Assembly (NCBI RefSeq): GCF_003584105.1
Contig: NZ_QXFO01000027.1
Span: 372,001-436,000, forward strand
Reading direction: 5' to 3'
DNA: 64,000 bases
DNA from: Flagellimonas taeanensis
Lineage (GTDB): Bacteria; Bacteroidota; Bacteroidia; Flavobacteriales; Flavobacteriaceae
The position numbers were made by a program, and so were the translations under genes. Shown here one piece after another: positions 24,291 through 33,260 of the stretch. Under the pieces are notes generated by a model. The model saw nothing but the letters and a program-made list of their open reading frames with translations, made no database searches and had not been told where the DNA came from. Within the stretch, counting starts at the first letter, position 1, and every line of letters begins with the position of its first letter.

Positions 24291-25241
24291 TTAAGTTTTG
24301 AAATAAAAAACATTAAAAATAAAAGTTGAGGTTCCATTTTCCTCATCATTGTATTTTAAATCCAGTTTGTAATATGCCTTTTCAGGTATTCCAGATTTTT
24401 TGAATCTCAAGTATGTGAATCCATCTTGATTTATTGAGGTAACGTCACTTATCCATTCATAAGTAGCATTGTCATCACCAATCATTAATGTCACAGACCA
24501 ATTATTGTTTGGGTTACTCTCATAAACTAAATAATAATATTCATCATCTTGTTTAAGCTCTGGGATATTCTTAAATCCTATTTGAAACCAGATGGGTTTA
24601 ATAAATTTGGAATTGTTGAAATCTTGAAGACTTAATGGTCGTTCTAAAAGTTGCCACTTATCGTTCTCGGGGAAATGGGTAATTATAGCTAATTCAGGTT
24701 TTATATTAAAGTAGAAATCAGAAACTGAAGAATCACCGGAAGTGCCCCATGTTGCATCTAGCAGAATCCATTTTTGGTCTAATTTCACTGCATTCCATGC
24801 ATGTCTAAATTTATCATCAGATTCTATTTCAACATAATGATTTCGTTCATCTCTGATGTGTCCTGAAATGACAGCGGTTTCTATATTGAATTTATTCATG
24901 AACCATTCGAATAGCTGTGCATATCCTGCACAAACCCCTTTGCGATTCTCGTAAACCGAGTAAACATTTTGACTTGCCCAAAAATCCTCATTAGATATAG
25001 CACCTTCTTCAAGTTCCTCTAGAAGTTGATAGTCGTAGATAATGTTATTTCCAATCCATAGATAAAAAAACCGAGCAAGGCTTGGTTCGGAATCTAAATT
25101 GTCCCTAGCAAAATCGACAAGCTCTTCAATATCAAAATTCTTTTTATTTGTCGCCGTCACCAATGATTTAATCGAATCATTTTGGGAAAACAAATGGTTG
25201 AAACATAAGAGTAAAAGAATTGATGCAAATTGTCTCATCAT
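24291..25241 (-). CDS. AT-rich transglutaminase-like secreted protein
   Basis: A 316-residue protein starting at ATG 25241 with a signal peptide (MMRQFASILLLLCFNHLFS). The transglutaminase-like core shows the Cys in RKGVCAGYAQLFEWF, the His in KFRHAWNAVKL and the Asp in ILLDATWGTSG, in the right order, so a papain-like triad is intact. The C-terminal 100 residues look like a beta-sandwich. The family in bacteria includes peptidases and peptide-bond-modifying enzymes; the activity is not known. Composition is more AT-rich than its surroundings, like the orphan gene at 14374, consistent with recent acquisition. It lies 51 bases downstream of polA. Confidence 0.82.
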   Translation of the reverse strand: MMRQFASILLLLCFNHLFSQNDSIKSLVTATNKKNFDIEELVDFARDNLDSEPSLARFFYLWIGNNIIYDYQLLEELEEGAISNEDFWASQNVYSVYENRKGVCAGYAQLFEWFMNKFNIETAVISGHIRDERNHYVEIESDDKFRHAWNAVKLDQKWILLDATWGTSGDSSVSDFYFNIKPELAIITHFPENDKWQLLERPLSLQDFNNSKFIKPIWFQIGFKNIPELKQDDEYYYLVYESNPNNNWSVTLMIGDDNATYEWISDVTSINQDGFTYLRFKKSGIPEKAYYKLDLKYNDEENGTSTFIFNVFYFKT

Positions 25242-25292
25242 AATCATATGTCTAAAAACAATTATGGATAAACATACCAATCGAATTACCTA

Positions 25293-28127
25293 TCAATGCG
25301 CCTCCAACCAGTTCTCGCCCACGCCCACTTCCACATCCAAGGGCACCGCTAGCGTATAGGCATGTTCCATTTCGGTCTTGATGAGCTTTTTCATGTCTTC
25401 CAGTTCGGGTTTGTAGCAATCGAACACCAATTCATCGTGTACCTGTAACAACATCTTGGTCTTGTATTTTCCTTCGGAAAGTTTGTTGTGGATGTTGATC
25501 ATGGCAATCTTGATGATGTCGGCTGCACTTCCCTGAATGGGGGCGTTCACCGCGTTACGTTCCGCGGCCCCGCGCACCACTTGGTTCCCCGCATTGATAT
25601 CCTTTAAATACCTTCTACGCCCCAAAATGGTCTGTACATAACCATGTTCACGGGCAAAATCGATTTGCTCACTGATGTAATTGCGCAATTTCGGATAGGT
25701 TTTGTAATAGGTGTCGATGAGGTCCTTGGCCTCGGTGCGGCTCAAATCCGTTTGGTTGCTCAACCCAAAGGCCGACACCCCATAAATAATCCCAAAGTTC
25801 ACCGTTTTGGCATTGCTACGCTGTTCGCGGGTCACTTGGTCAATGGGCACGTTGAACACCTTCGATGCCGTGGAGGCATGGATGTCTTCCCCATTTTTAA
25901 AGGCCGAGATCATGGTATCCTCCTCGCTCAAGGCCGCAATGATGCGGAGTTCTATCTGGGAGTAATCCGCAGAAAGCAACAGGTAGTTCTCATCCCGTGG
26001 GATAAAGGCCTTGCGCACCTGTCTTCCCCGCTCCGTCCGGATGGGAATATTCTGTAGGTTGGGGTTGTTGCTGCTCAAACGGCCCGTGGCGGCCACCGTT
26101 TGCATGTAGTCCGTGTGCACCCTGCCACTGTGTTTTTGCACTTCGTTCGGGAGAGCGTCCACATAGGTGCTCTTCAATTTGGTGAGTCCGCGGTAGTCCA
26201 ATACGTTCTGAATGATCTCGTGGTCCTTGGCAAGGTAGGAAAGCACGTCCTCCGCCGTGGAATATTGCCCTGTTTTGGTCTTTTTGGGCTTGTCCACCAG
26301 TTTGAGTTTGTCAAACAGGATGTCGCCCAATTGCTTAGGGGAGGCAATGTTGAATTCCTCACCGGCCAGTTCGTATATTTTTTTCTCAAGATCTTGGATG
26401 TCTGTTTCGAGTACGGTCGAGAGGTCTTTGAGGTATGCCTCATCCAAATTGATACCCTCCCGTTCCATGTCCGCCAAAACACGTAGCAACGGAACCTCGA
26501 TGTCCGCGAACAGGGTGTCAGTGCCTGTCTCTTTCAGCTCGGGCGCAAAATGCTGCGCCAATTGATAGGTGACATCGGCATCCTCCACGGCATATTCGGT
26601 CTGCTGGTCCAAGGGAACCTGCCGCATGTTCAACTGGTTCTTACCCTTTTTGCCGATGAGTTCGGTAATGGACACCGGGGTATAGTTGAGGTAAGTTTCC
26701 GAAAGCACATCCATGTTGTGCCGCATATCGGGGTTGATGAGGTAATGGGCCAACATGGTATCGAAGAGCGTGCCTTTGACATCCACCCCATAATTGAGCA
26801 TCACCTTGATGTCGTATTTCAAGTTCTGCCCAATTTTTTGAATGTTTTCCGATTCAAAGAAAGGGCGCAACTTCTCGATCAAGGGCATGGCATCGTTTTT
26901 TGCTTCAGGAAAAGGTACATAGAATCCTTTGCCGGGCGACCAACTGAATGCGATGCCCACCAGTTCCGCTTCCAAGGGGTTGATGGAGGTGGTCTCCGTA
27001 TCGAAACACACGGCAGGTTGCTTCATCAAGGTTTCCAAGAAGAGTTCCATGCCCAGGCCATTTTGGACGGTCTGATAAAAATGGGAAACATCGGCAATGG
27101 TCTTCCGGCCGCTCACATCCTTGATGGTCGCTGGGGCCTCGGTAGGGTCACCTCCGAATAAAGTGAACTGTCCGCTTCCCGCCACCTTTGCTTCTTGTTT
27201 TGCGGTTTCCGTACTGGTCACCTGTGTTCCGGTCTCTGCCTCACCGGAGAATATTTTGATGAACTGCTCCTTCAACCTTCGGAATTCAAGCTCTTCAAAG
27301 ATTTTTTGTACTTCTTCGAAATCGGGCGGACACATTTCATAATCGTCCGCGTGGAAGGTTACCTCACAATCGGTCTTGATTTCGGCCAATTTTCGTGAAA
27401 GTCGGCCCAATTCGGCATTTTCTTCCACTTTTTCCTTCATTTTGCCCGAAAGTTTGTCGGTATTGCTCAACAACCCTTCCAACGAACCAAAATCCTCCAG
27501 GAATTTTTTGGCGGTCTTGTCGCCCACCCCCGGAAGTCCGGGAATGTTGTCACTCGCATCGCCCATCATCCCCAGGTAATCGATTACCTGCTCGGGGCGT
27601 TCCACCCCAAAGCGTTTCTTGACTTCGGGAATGCCCCAGATCTCGATTCCATTACCCAATCGGGCCGGACGGTACATAAAGATGTTCTCGCTCACCAACT
27701 GTCCAAAATCCTTGTCGGGGGTCACCATGAACACCTTGTAATTCTCTTTCTCGGCCTGCTTGGCCAAGGTGCCAATAAGGTCGTCCGCCTCGTAGCCTTC
27801 CAGTTCCACGACGGGAATCTTCATCGCTTTCAGGATTTGTTGGATGTAGGGCACGGCTATGCGGATGGCATCGGGAGTCTCGTCCCGATTCGCCTTGTAG
27901 GCTTCAAAAAGCTCGGTACGCTCCACACTGCCACCCTTGTCGAAGGCCACGGCCAAATGGTCGGGCTGTTCCCGCTTGATCACATCGAAAAGGGAGTTCA
28001 TAAAACCCATGATCGCGGAGGTGTCCATCCCCTTGGAATTGATTCTTGGGTTTTTGATGAGGGCATAATATCCACGGAAAATGAGTGCGTAGGCGTCGAG
28101 AAGGAAAAGTCTTTTTTGTTCAGGCAT
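25293..28127 (-). CDS. polA: DNA polymerase I
   Basis: Repair and Okazaki-fragment polymerase, 944 residues, full three-domain form. The N-terminal 5'-3' flap nuclease occupies about residues 1-290 (LLDAYALIFRGYYAL, DDLIGTLAKQAE, GDASDNIPGLPGVGDKTA). The proofreading 3'-5' exonuclease is intact, with CFDTETTSINPL (about 371), NLKYDIKVML and YAVEDADVTYQLA. The polymerase domain contains SADYSQIELRIIA and RRYLKDINAG and the C-terminal LLQVHDELVF, which carries a catalytic aspartate-glutamate region. Retained proofreading motifs distinguish it from many Gram-positive PolA proteins that have lost them. Confidence 0.97.
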   Translation of the reverse strand: MPEQKRLFLLDAYALIFRGYYALIKNPRINSKGMDTSAIMGFMNSLFDVIKREQPDHLAVAFDKGGSVERTELFEAYKANRDETPDAIRIAVPYIQQILKAMKIPVVELEGYEADDLIGTLAKQAEKENYKVFMVTPDKDFGQLVSENIFMYRPARLGNGIEIWGIPEVKKRFGVERPEQVIDYLGMMGDASDNIPGLPGVGDKTAKKFLEDFGSLEGLLSNTDKLSGKMKEKVEENAELGRLSRKLAEIKTDCEVTFHADDYEMCPPDFEEVQKIFEELEFRRLKEQFIKIFSGEAETGTQVTSTETAKQEAKVAGSGQFTLFGGDPTEAPATIKDVSGRKTIADVSHFYQTVQNGLGMELFLETLMKQPAVCFDTETTSINPLEAELVGIAFSWSPGKGFYVPFPEAKNDAMPLIEKLRPFFESENIQKIGQNLKYDIKVMLNYGVDVKGTLFDTMLAHYLINPDMRHNMDVLSETYLNYTPVSITELIGKKGKNQLNMRQVPLDQQTEYAVEDADVTYQLAQHFAPELKETGTDTLFADIEVPLLRVLADMEREGINLDEAYLKDLSTVLETDIQDLEKKIYELAGEEFNIASPKQLGDILFDKLKLVDKPKKTKTGQYSTAEDVLSYLAKDHEIIQNVLDYRGLTKLKSTYVDALPNEVQKHSGRVHTDYMQTVAATGRLSSNNPNLQNIPIRTERGRQVRKAFIPRDENYLLLSADYSQIELRIIAALSEEDTMISAFKNGEDIHASTASKVFNVPIDQVTREQRSNAKTVNFGIIYGVSAFGLSNQTDLSRTEAKDLIDTYYKTYPKLRNYISEQIDFAREHGYVQTILGRRRYLKDINAGNQVVRGAAERNAVNAPIQGSAADIIKIAMINIHNKLSEGKYKTKMLLQVHDELVFDCYKPELEDMKKLIKTEMEHAYTLAVPLDVEVGVGENWLEAH

Positions 28128-28136
28128 GTTGTTCGG

Positions 28137-28345
28137 TTATCAATGTTCAATAAACAATTATCAATGTTCAATTAGCAAAAAAATGGTGGGGGATTAAAAG
28201 TACGAATTGCTGTTCAAAAGAGGTTAGATGATAGATATTAGATTTGAGAATCAAGAAACAGGAGCCAAGAAACAGGATGTCTTGATTCTTGTTTCCAGAA
28301 GCGCAGTGGTCTAGCATCTAACGTCCAACAGCGCAGCGGTCTTGT
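28137..28345. repeat. Intergenic repeat mosaic between polA and asparaginase
   Basis: A 220-base gap with no gene but several repeats: TTATCAATGTTCAAT at 28137-28151 and 28158-28172; CAAGAAACAGG twice in the stretch 28250-28280; an inverted pair around GAATCAAGA/TCTTGATTC; and AGCGCAGTGGTCT/AGCGCAGCGGTCT as near-identical direct copies. It looks like slippage- or recombination-derived intergenic DNA. A promoter for polA should lie here, but no convincing TAnnTTTG box was found. Confidence 0.65.
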
Positions 28346-28347
28346 TT

Positions 28348-29349
28348 CTAACTATAAAAACTCATCACCTTTCTGTTCTCATGGCCCTTCTCGCTGTACT
28401 CGCGGTAGGTGAATCCGGGATGCACACAATACCCACCTGTTTCCCCATTTTTGTTGATGGCCAAGAACCCGATCTGAAAGTCCTTGCGGTCCTTGTTTTT
28501 CTGCATGATACGTTTTACGCCTTCCTCACAGGCCTCTTGCGGACTTTTGCCCTGTCGCATCAGTTCCACGATCAAAAAGCTGCCCACGGTGCGAATGACC
28601 TCTTCACCGACCCCTGTAGCAGTGGCCCCACCCACTTCGTTATCCACAAAAAGTCCTGCCCCTATGATGGGGGAGTCGCCCACGCGACCAGCTACTTTGT
28701 AGGCCATGCCACTGGTGGTGCAAGCCCCGGCAATGTCCCCTTTTTCGTCAATGGCCAGCATGCCGATGGTATCGTGGTTCTCTATGTTGATGATGGTCTC
28801 GTATTTGGAGGTTTTCAACCATTCTTGGTATTGTTTTCGGGTACTTTCGGTCAGCAGGTCTTCTTTTTTGAAGCCCTGTTCGTAAGCAAATTTTTCAGCG
28901 CCCTTTCCGGCCAAAATGATATGGGGGGTTTCTTCCATCACTTTTCTCGCCACGGACACAGGATGCGCAATGTTCTGCATGCAGACCACGGAGCCACAAT
29001 TGCCGTCCTTGTCCATGATGCAGGCATCCAAGGTCACGTTCCCATCCCGGTCCGGCCGGCCACCCTTGCCCACGGTCTCGTTGGTCACATCGGCTTCTTC
29101 CACCATTACCCCTTGTTCCACGGCATCCAGGGAGCTTCCGCCCGACTTCAGTACTTGCCAGGCCTTGTCGGTAGCATTCAGAAAGTTCCAGGTGCAGACC
29201 ACAATGGGTTTGATGGGATTCACCGAGGTTGTGGCCAAAGCTGGTGTTTCTTCGGGTTTGTTTTCGGTTCTACAGGCGGCCACGGCCGAGGCAGAAACCA
29301 ATCCAGCAGCGGTTAGGCTGGAATTTTTCAGGAATTTGCGTCGTTTCAT
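28348..29349 (-). CDS. N4-(beta-N-acetylglucosaminyl)-L-asparaginase family, Tat-exported
   Basis: An N-terminal nucleophile hydrolase, 333 residues from ATG 29349. A longer reading frame reaches upstream over the divergent cutC start, but this ATG begins an evident Tat signal: MKRRKFLKNSSLTAAG with twin arginines, then a lipobox-like VAAC (about 24-27). The catalytic threonine exposed by self-cleavage should be in IENHDTIGMLAID. A second conserved region is TTSGMAYKVAGRVGDSPIIG. The family cleaves the sugar-asparagine bond of glycopeptides or acts on asparagine peptides. It is probably a Tat-dependent lipoprotein; whether lipidation happens is inferred. Confidence 0.88.
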   Translation of the reverse strand: MKRRKFLKNSSLTAAGLVSASAVAACRTENKPEETPALATTSVNPIKPIVVCTWNFLNATDKAWQVLKSGGSSLDAVEQGVMVEEADVTNETVGKGGRPDRDGNVTLDACIMDKDGNCGSVVCMQNIAHPVSVARKVMEETPHIILAGKGAEKFAYEQGFKKEDLLTESTRKQYQEWLKTSKYETIINIENHDTIGMLAIDEKGDIAGACTTSGMAYKVAGRVGDSPIIGAGLFVDNEVGGATATGVGEEVIRTVGSFLIVELMRQGKSPQEACEEGVKRIMQKNKDRKDFQIGFLAINKNGETGGYCVHPGFTYREYSEKGHENRKVMSFYS

Positions 29350-29389
29350 GCAAGGGATCTTTATTTTTAAGCTGGATAAATATAGCAAT

Positions 29390-30109
29390 ATGCTTGTAGA
29401 AGTTTGTGCCAATTCCTTGGAATCGGCCATAAATGCACAAAAGGCAGGAGCGGACCGAATCGAACTCTGCTCCGAACTTGGGGTAGGGGGCATTACCCCA
29501 TCCCTGGGCCTGATCCAACGGGTATGGGAACGGTTGACCATTCCCGTGCATGTACTCATCCGCCCACGTAGCGGCCATTTTACCTATTCCGAAGCTGAGT
29601 TCGAAGTAATGAGGGCGGATATCGTGGCCTGTATGGAACTGGGTGTGCAAGGGGTGGTCTCGGGCGTGCTGTTGAAAGATTTTTCTGTGGATGTGGAACG
29701 GACACGTCAATTGGTGGAGCTTGCCCAACCGATGCATTTTACCTTCCACCGTGCATTTGATTGGATCGGGGATCCGATCATGGCACTCGGACAGTTGGAA
29801 CCATTGGGTGTGGGCACCATCCTTACCTCTGGCGGGCATCCTTCCGCCGAAAAGGGACTGGAGCCACTCGAAGATTGGCAGAAAAGGACTTCCATGACCA
29901 TCATGGCTGGGGGAGGGGTCTCCCCTTCCAATGTCACCAAGTTCAAAAAAATAGGGTTGAGGGCCATCCATTGTTCCGGGACTTCTTTTGGGAACAAGCT
30001 CGGCGTTTCGGGAAAGATTCCCATGAATTCGGTCAAACATTTGGCTGAGGATGGTGTGGCAACTACCCAAGTGGAAACGGTACAAAGCATTGTACAGGCC
30101 GTTAAATAA
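29390..30109 (+). CDS. cutC: CutC-family protein
   Basis: A 239-residue cytoplasmic TIM-barrel protein. The ATG at 29390 begins MLVEVCANSLESA, the usual CutC N terminus; a much longer in-frame ORF upstream overlaps the opposite gene and is rejected. Other conserved segments are GADRIELCSELGVGGITPS (about 20-38), HVLIRPRSGHFTYS and FTFHRAFDW (about 123-131), TILTSGGHPSA. Named for copper homeostasis in E. coli, though that role has been questioned. Only 40 bases separate its start from the divergent asparaginase start. Confidence 0.93.
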   Translation: MLVEVCANSLESAINAQKAGADRIELCSELGVGGITPSLGLIQRVWERLTIPVHVLIRPRSGHFTYSEAEFEVMRADIVACMELGVQGVVSGVLLKDFSVDVERTRQLVELAQPMHFTFHRAFDWIGDPIMALGQLEPLGVGTILTSGGHPSAEKGLEPLEDWQKRTSMTIMAGGGVSPSNVTKFKKIGLRAIHCSGTSFGNKLGVSGKIPMNSVKHLAEDGVATTQVETVQSIVQAVK

Positions 30110-30143
30110 ATTTAAAAAGGTCTATTTTCTAGTGGATTACCCA

Positions 30144-30151
30144 TAATTTTG
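30144..30151 (+). promoter_or_regulatory. Candidate -7 box of metallophosphoesterase gene
   Basis: TAATTTTG fits TAnnTTTG, 13 bases before the ATG at 30165. No clear TTG at -33. The leader would be only a few bases long. Confidence 0.4.
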
Positions 30152-30164
30152 CAAAAAATAGACT

Positions 30165-31397
30165 ATGTCCCGATTTATCATTCTGGCTTTTCTTTATGCA
30201 GTATTGGCCATATACGGTTTCCAGGCTTTTCGAACTTTGTTCAAGAGTCCTTGGATGCATTGGGCCTATGGGGTGTTGTTTCTGGGGGCACTGTTGTTCT
30301 TGGCCATAAAGATCATGGGCTACGACCCCAGTAACGGGTTCAAAGGGAGCATGGCCGTGGCCGGGACTATTTTTGCGGCCTTTTTCCTATTGGCCTTGGT
30401 ATTGGGTTTTTTCCTTTTGTTGGAAGATGTGGTCCGTTTGTTTGGATTTGGCTACAACAAATTGGTCGGGATGTCCGACCCTGATGCCAGTTATTTCCCC
30501 TCACGGAGAAAGTTTATCAGCGGCTTGGCACTGGGATTGGCATCCTTGCCTTTCGGGGCTTTGCTCTATGGCATGTACCGCGGAAAATACAACTATCAGG
30601 TGCTCAAGTACGAACTGGAATTCGATGACCTGCCCGATGCTTTTCACAATTACCAGATTACCCAGATTTCCGATGTACACAGCGGTAGTTTTGATGATTA
30701 TAACAAAGTGGCCTACGGCGTGGATTTGATCAACGAACAGCAAAGCGATGTGATTTTCTTCACCGGAGACATGGTCAACAACCGATCTGACGAAATGGAA
30801 CCCTGGAAGGAAGTCTTTGCCCGATTGGAGGCCAAGGATGGCAAGTTTTCCATTCTAGGTAACCACGATTATGGTGATTATGCGGTCTGGCCTTCGGAAC
30901 AGGCCAAGTCCCAAAACCTGGAAAACCTCAAGAATCTACAGAAGGATATGGGCTTTGACCTGATCTTGAACTCCAACCGATATTTGGAAAAGGATGGGCA
31001 AAAAATTGCCTTGGTCGGAGTGGAGAACTGGGGACGTGGCGGCTTTAAAAAAGCCGGGGATCTTGAAAAGGCCAAAGAAGGGGTTTCCCATGATGATTTT
31101 AAGATACTGCTGAGCCACGATCCCTCGCATTGGGAAGATGTGGTGATCCATGACGATTATCATTTCCATCTCACCTTGAGCGGGCACACCCACGGTATGC
31201 AGTTTGGAGTGGAGATTCCCGGATGGATCAAATGGAGTCCTGTGAAATGGCGCTACAAGTATTGGGCAGGAATCTACAAGGAACTCGGGCAGTTCATCAA
31301 CGTGAACCGAGGTTTTGGATTTATTGGCTATCCAGGGCGATTTGGCATCTGGCCCGAAATCTCCGTGATCACCTTGAAGAAAAAAGGTCTGGTATAA
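30165..31397 (+). CDS. Membrane-anchored metallophosphoesterase
   Basis: A 410-residue protein of the calcineurin-like phosphoesterase family. Three hydrophobic helices occupy about 1-100, then a further one near 120-140. The catalytic domain faces away after it and shows all metal motifs in order: ISDVHSGSFDD (about 169-179), TGDMVNN (about 204-210), LGNHDYGDY (about 234-242), LLSHDPSHW and LSGHTHGMQFG. Members of this membrane-type group include lipid/pyrophosphate hydrolases such as YkuE-like enzymes acting at the outer face of the membrane; the substrate is not determined. Followed by its own terminator. Confidence 0.9.
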   Translation: MSRFIILAFLYAVLAIYGFQAFRTLFKSPWMHWAYGVLFLGALLFLAIKIMGYDPSNGFKGSMAVAGTIFAAFFLLALVLGFFLLLEDVVRLFGFGYNKLVGMSDPDASYFPSRRKFISGLALGLASLPFGALLYGMYRGKYNYQVLKYELEFDDLPDAFHNYQITQISDVHSGSFDDYNKVAYGVDLINEQQSDVIFFTGDMVNNRSDEMEPWKEVFARLEAKDGKFSILGNHDYGDYAVWPSEQAKSQNLENLKNLQKDMGFDLILNSNRYLEKDGQKIALVGVENWGRGGFKKAGDLEKAKEGVSHDDFKILLSHDPSHWEDVVIHDDYHFHLTLSGHTHGMQFGVEIPGWIKWSPVKWRYKYWAGIYKELGQFINVNRGFGFIGYPGRFGIWPEISVITLKKKGLV

Positions 31398-31408
31398 GCC
31401 TGAATATA

Positions 31409-31436
31409 AAAAGCCCTTATTTATAAGGGCCTTTCC
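31409..31436. terminator. Terminator after metallophosphoesterase gene
   Basis: Palindrome GCCCTTAT/ATAAGGGC (31413-31420, 31423-31430) with A-rich left flank and a CTTT right flank. Also placed to serve the convergent lipoprotein gene. Confidence 0.7.
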
Positions 31437-31461
31437 AAACAATTAAACAGATGGGACATTC

Positions 31462-32232
31462 TTACCAAGCTAGGTCATAAGTGTTCCCACTGCCCATGGT
31501 CAGTGTTGCGGTTTGGTTGCCTGTGAAGATCAGGGTTCCCGAATAATCATAGGAATTTCCGTTGGAGGCCCTGCCTTCAAAACTGGCATATACGCTTCCA
31601 GAGGCTACATTGTAATTTGCCTTTAAAATGGTAAGATTCGTGGTCGTGAACTCAATGGTGCTGGTAAAGGCATTTTGGTTTTGTACAAAGGACTCTTGGG
31701 AGCCGGTGAAAGTGAACGTTTCGTTCACCACGTAGTTGGATTCCCCATCCTCAAGGTTTTGAATGTTGATGGTCGCCGCTGTGGTGGCTTCGGACAAGAT
31801 TCTGGGGCCATCGTAACTGGAAGTGCCCGAAAGCTCAAAATCAGCTGCCGATGGGATAGCACCGCTTCCGCAATCCATCATCCAACTCCACACCAAACTG
31901 GCATCGTAAGAGATGCTGCCGGATTGTCCGGAGATGTTGTACGAAGACCCATATTCCACACCGCATTCGTAATCCTCGGCCTTATTGGTGGCTGAGTTGT
32001 CCTCTTCAATGGTGTAGATGGCCTGATTGGTCTGTTCCACCATTCCGCCCGATTCTGGGGAAAGGGCCATGGCAATCGCTTCTACGGCCTCTTCCTCAGT
32101 AATGGTATCCTCGGTATTGTGGGTGGAGTCGTCGTCATTGCTGCAGGAAGTGGCTGTCAGGGCCAAAGTTGCCAGCGTGAGTAGGGCCAGACGGTTTCTT
32201 TTTGAGGTTTTGGGTAAGATGGACTGTTTCAT
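31462..32232 (-). CDS. Hypothetical lipoprotein
   Basis: A 256-residue lipoprotein, lipobox TATSC near residue 30 after a hydrophobic LALLTLATLALTAT segment. The mature part begins with an Asp/Thr/Glu-rich linker (CSNDDDSTHNTEDTITEEE) typical of surface-exposed Bacteroidetes lipoproteins. The rest is Ser/Thr-rich and beta-like with a single-Cys pair (YECGVEYG and MMDCGSG) that could form a disulfide. No family recognised. It stands alone, in the opposite direction to the metallophosphoesterase. Confidence 0.75.
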   Translation of the reverse strand: MKQSILPKTSKRNRLALLTLATLALTATSCSNDDDSTHNTEDTITEEEAVEAIAMALSPESGGMVEQTNQAIYTIEEDNSATNKAEDYECGVEYGSSYNISGQSGSISYDASLVWSWMMDCGSGAIPSAADFELSGTSSYDGPRILSEATTAATINIQNLEDGESNYVVNETFTFTGSQESFVQNQNAFTSTIEFTTTNLTILKANYNVASGSVYASFEGRASNGNSYDYSGTLIFTGNQTATLTMGSGNTYDLAW

Positions 32233-32349
32233 GACATTTAAAGTTTTACGATTAATTTTCTTTTATTTTTTTGGCTAAACTAGAAAGGGACGAAGGATGG
32301 AGTCCCTGCAAAAAAGGTGAACCTGAAAATTTGGGGGGTGAACCGTTTC

Positions 32350-33126
32350 CTATCCCTTGTAATCCATTTTTCCCTTGAAATAATCCACAAACCCCTTGAA
32401 CACCAACACAAAAGGATTGTTGCTGATAAAACCGGTGGTGATGCCATAAGTAGGTCTTGTGGTCTCGGGCTGGTATGATCCGAAGATGCGGTCCCAGACC
32501 ATGAAAACACCACCAAAGTTTTTGTCGATGTATTGCTCATCGGACCCATGGTGCACCCTGTGGGCAGATGGTGTGGCAAGTATCCCTTCAATGAAACCCA
32601 ATTTGCCCACTGCTTCTGTGTGCAGAAAAAACTGGTACAATAGGTTGAGTCCGAAGGAGGCCGCAACAAATTCGAAAGGGAGCCCGATCAGGATGAGCGG
32701 AGCCACCACAAAGGGAGTGAGCAGAGCACTCAGCCAATTGAGCCGATAGGAGACGGTAAGGTTCATGAATAAACTGGAGTGATGAACCAAATGAAAGGCC
32801 CAAAGCAGTTTGATCTTGTGGGAAAGCCGATGGTACCAATAGTACACAAAGTCCACGGCCAGAAAACTGATGAGGAATACCCACATAGAGCTTTCCATGG
32901 GAAAAAGGGCATACTTTGATAGGTTTGCCATTATGGCGTACTGAAATCCGAAGAAAAGAATCTTGGTGAGCTGAAACCCGGCAAAGATGCCCAGGTTCGC
33001 CAAAGTATCCTTGGTGTTATAGACTTTTTTGTCCTTTCGCCAGCTCCAAATGATTTCCAGAACGACCAATGCCAAGAGGAAAATAAAGATAATACCTCCA
33101 AAAGTTGTGCGTGCGTCAATGTCCAT
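32350..33126 (-). CDS. Sterol desaturase/fatty-acid hydroxylase superfamily protein
   Basis: A 258-residue integral membrane di-iron enzyme. Three to four helices flank the histidine boxes that hold the iron pair: HRLSHKIKLLWAFHLVHHSS (about 102-121) and AHRVHHGSDEQY (about 188-199), where the H-x-x-H-H pattern is evident. The superfamily hydroxylates or desaturates lipids. The substrate (fatty acid, carotenoid or sterol-like) cannot be told. No obvious lipid-pathway neighbour. Confidence 0.88.
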   Translation of the reverse strand: MDIDARTTFGGIIFIFLLALVVLEIIWSWRKDKKVYNTKDTLANLGIFAGFQLTKILFFGFQYAIMANLSKYALFPMESSMWVFLISFLAVDFVYYWYHRLSHKIKLLWAFHLVHHSSLFMNLTVSYRLNWLSALLTPFVVAPLILIGLPFEFVAASFGLNLLYQFFLHTEAVGKLGFIEGILATPSAHRVHHGSDEQYIDKNFGGVFMVWDRIFGSYQPETTRPTYGITTGFISNNPFVLVFKGFVDYFKGKMDYKG

Positions 33127-33260
33127 GATTTCTTTTTTTGGCGAAGTTGAGACAATGGGCGGAGGTGTTTTCGGGTAATGTGGGCGAGGCTGAAAAAATC
33201 AGCGTTGAGTTTTCTTAAAATTTCAGAAAGGGAGGTTTTTGGGTTGTGCCGAACGGTAGA

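Noticed and set aside
28916..29389. Long upstream extension of the cutC reading frame
   Set aside because: It lies wholly over the opposite-strand asparaginase; the CutC N terminus (MLVEVCANS) begins at 29390.
29350..29559. Upstream extension of the asparaginase frame
   Set aside because: It overlaps the cutC start and lacks coding character; the Tat signal begins at 29349.
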